Assembly (NCBI GenBank): GCA_034336665.1
Contig: CM067570.1
Span: 19,978,502-20,042,501, forward strand
DNA length: 64,000 nt
Origin: Luscinia megarhynchos
Taxonomy: Eukaryota > Chordata > Aves > Passeriformes > Turdidae
Direction: 5' to 3'
This document shows, piece after piece, positions 62,601-64,000 of the stretch. The notes under the pieces are model-generated. The model did no database searches. It saw nothing but the letters and a program-made list of their open reading frames with translations, and was not told the origin of the DNA. The stretch's first letter is position 1. Every line of letters starts with the position of its first letter. The position numbers were made by a program, and so were the translations under genes.

Positions 62601-62748
62601 ACAACACACATATACACACTTTGAAACTCACCTCATTTGAAGAGAAGGTTAAAGTGTGTGAACGACCTGACAGATTTGGTTCTGTCACTAACCCTGAAAG
62701 TTCACAACTTGGCTTGCTATGGTATGTATCATCTATGACAATTCTACT
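56458..62748 (-). CDS. Neurabin-family SAM-domain protein, C-terminal part (PPP1R9A-like)
   Basis: Three exons on the - strand (62748-62632, 58171-57983, 56626-56458) join in phase 0. The first gives a serine-rich linker with [13 protein letters not shown]. The second gives [20 protein letters not shown] and then most of a SAM domain ([28 protein letters not shown]). The third completes it ([18 protein letters not shown]) and, after a one-base frameshift, continues as a charged coiled coil ([19 protein letters not shown]). SAM plus this Lys/Glu-rich tail is typical of the C-terminus of neurabins, actin- and PP1-binding scaffolds of synapses and cell junctions; SAMD14 is the other relative considered. 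PDZ, PP1-binding and actin-binding exons would lie beyond 64000. The location beside PDK1 is not that of human PPP1R9A as I recall, so this is probably a paralogue. I give no symbol because orthology is untested. Confidence 0.8.
56627..57982 (-). other. Neurabin-like intron with a GC-rich patch
   Basis: Non-coding intron between the last two exons. About 160 bases at 57016-57180 are unusually GC- and CpG-rich for the surroundings; their origin is not recognised. Confidence 0.6.
57983..58171 (-). CDS. Neurabin-like exon encoding most of the SAM domain
   Basis: On the - strand the acceptor TTGGTTAG ends at 58172 and the donor GTATGT begins at 57982. The 63 codons read [60 protein letters not shown] and KLK. 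The W at the first helix, the HWL core and the L-x-x-L-D pattern are SAM hallmarks. Phase 0 at both ends. Confidence 0.93.
58172..62631 (-). other. Neurabin-like intron
   Basis: About 4.5 kb. It contains the CR1 element at 60360-61215. The flanking exons join directly as NE-ALDDEF in phase 0, so no further exon is required, although optional ones cannot be excluded. Confidence 0.65.
60360..61215 (+). mobile_element. CR1 LINE, truncated and internally worn
   Basis: The + strand carries typical CR1 text: TTTGAATGAGAGGATTGAGT, then CCTCAGTAAATTTGTGGAC, later ACTGCCCAGGGAGGTGGTGG and AACTTGGACTTGATGATCTC near the 3' end. It covers the end of the reverse-transcriptase frame and the 3' UTR, broken by stops and indels. 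About 850 bases, sense on +, antisense to the neurabin-like gene that hosts it. Open frames on both strands here come from the element. Confidence 0.9.
62632..62748 (-). CDS. Neurabin-like exon upstream of the SAM exon
   Basis: On the - strand the acceptor TTTGCAG ends at 62749 and the donor GTGAGT starts at 62631. Thirty-nine codons in phase 0: [39 protein letters not shown]. It is a serine-rich linker ahead of the SAM domain. The clean splice sites and in-phase join to the SAM exon support it. Confidence 0.8.
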
Positions 62749-64000
62749 CTGCAAACAAGTGGAAATAATGTTTTATTAACTCACTTCTTGGAAAAGCAGG
62801 CCATTAGGTGACATTCTAGTAATTCTGATTTTTGGTTTAAAAAACAGTATGACTCAAGTTACCTTTAGAATACATATGAAATGTACTAACCACATCAAGC
62901 ATCTGACTTGTTTTTGTTAAATTTCTGAATTCGGAAATGCAGTAACAAATTTAAAGCAATATCCCAAATAACAGCAACTTGTGCAGAGAACCAGTCATAA
63001 CTTGAAATGGTGTTAAAATACACTAGGAAGTGCATCAGTTACTTTTTCAGCAGGTAGACCACACTGTGGGAGAAGCAATTCAAAATGCATTTGTTGGACT
63101 TATTCGTGATGAACTTTTATTAAACTGAAATCTCCACAAACACAATGTATGTGCTTCAGAAGGTAGTGTTCTGTTGAGTCCCTCGATTTCCAACTTGGAT
63201 TGTAACCTTGAAAATATTTTTCTTTAGTGAGAGAAAAAGAATTCTGCCAAAAACATGCTTCCTACTTTGGTCTTTCTAAAATTTATGTCTCAGCACTACT
63301 CTTTGCTGCCTACAAACAGTAAGCAAATATTTACCAGTATTTTCTCTAATGTTCTCTAAGTCTCTAATCAAGTAATTACACTTTGTAAGGATGCCATACC
63401 ACATCCCTATGTGCATAAATAACCTGGGATCTTAAATTAAGCTGATCTTTAAGATATTTTTCTTCAGTTAGTTATGCTTTTATAAGAAAACTACATTTTT
63501 GCAGTTATCTTCATTTAGCATTTCTGTATTTGTATTCTGATTTCAATTTCACCTGAACTCTCAGTTTTCTAGATTATTCTATTTTTGTTTGGTTTAAGTG
63601 CACTCTCTTACACTTTAAATTATTGATACACATTTTCAGCCTTAAAAACACCGCACAAAGCTCAAGAAAAAAGTCACCACCACCACAATGCAACAAACAT
63701 GAAACCCCCAAACTACAACTTGAGTTTTCCTGCTACCTTTGTGTAGTACTTTTCTTTACTGAGAAACGGTGTTCTATTTACCATGTAGATTATTTTATAA
63801 ATTACTTTAAATTTTGGGGTCTTCTTCAGTCTTTTAGATGTAAAAATTATTACCAGAAACAACAGAATACTTTGTCCATCAACCTACTCTTACATTAACT
63901 TCAACTCAAACTGAAAATCTATTTAAGAACTTTTATTTTACCCAGCCCTCAGTTCACTCTTTCTACCTTTACAGAGAAAATCAAGAACAATTCAGACAAA
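62749..64000 (-). other. Right edge, presumed neurabin-like intron
   Basis: No further exon with family resemblance and good splice sites was found up to the window edge on the - strand. The sequence is AT-rich. Confidence 0.5.

Noticed and set aside
62585..62779. Plus-strand frame of 64 codons
   Set aside because: It is the complement of the neurabin-like exon at 62632-62748, which has the better splice sites and family resemblance.
1..64000. CRISPR arrays, operons, phage or other prokaryotic systems, tRNA or rRNA genes
   Set aside because: The window is clearly a vertebrate chromosome with spliced genes. No regularly spaced direct repeats or RNA gene structures were seen.

Overview
The window is vertebrate nuclear DNA, most likely from a bird. 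The evidence is long AT-rich introns with GT-AG exons, two truncated CR1-type LINE remnants plus a longer CR1 remnant of about 0.85 kb, small CpG islands, and proteins that read as close homologues of mammalian ITGA6 and PDK1. A passerine-like bird is my guess; the sequence alone does not fix the species.

Layout. (1) 1-34590, + strand: most of the integrin alpha-6 gene (ITGA6). Exon 1 (signal peptide and mature N-terminus) lies upstream of the window. Bases 1-10102 are intron 1 and include a CpG-dense patch near 3.5-3.9 kb. I placed 24 shared coding exons from 10103 to 29429, then two alternative C-terminal exons, A (30811-30918) and B (32534-32692), and a 3' UTR ending near 34590. (2) 34591 to about 41100: intergenic, with one CR1 fragment and an AT-rich tract. 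(3) About 41110-53015, + strand: the complete pyruvate dehydrogenase kinase 1 gene (PDK1), with a CpG-island promoter, 11 coding exons (413 residues) and a probable poly(A) signal at 52992. (4) 53016 to about 56290: intergenic between converging genes. (5) 56290-64000, - strand: the last three coding exons I can see of a neurabin-family (PPP1R9A-like) SAM-domain gene, tail to tail with PDK1. Its PDZ, PP1-binding and actin-binding exons would lie beyond the right edge.

ITGA6 beside PDK1 in the same orientation matches the human 2q31 order as I recall it. The two are unrelated in function: a laminin receptor chain at the cell surface and a mitochondrial kinase that turns off pyruvate dehydrogenase. 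The most interesting part is the third gene. Its SAM domain and following coiled coil are clearly neurabin-like, but its position next to PDK1 is not where I recall human PPP1R9A, so it may be a separate paralogue that mammals lack. Its last exon as given carries a one-base frameshift that cuts off the final coiled coil.

I found no RNA genes, CRISPR arrays, bacterial-type elements or intact transposons. Exon borders come from reading frame, splice consensus and family similarity by eye, not from transcripts.
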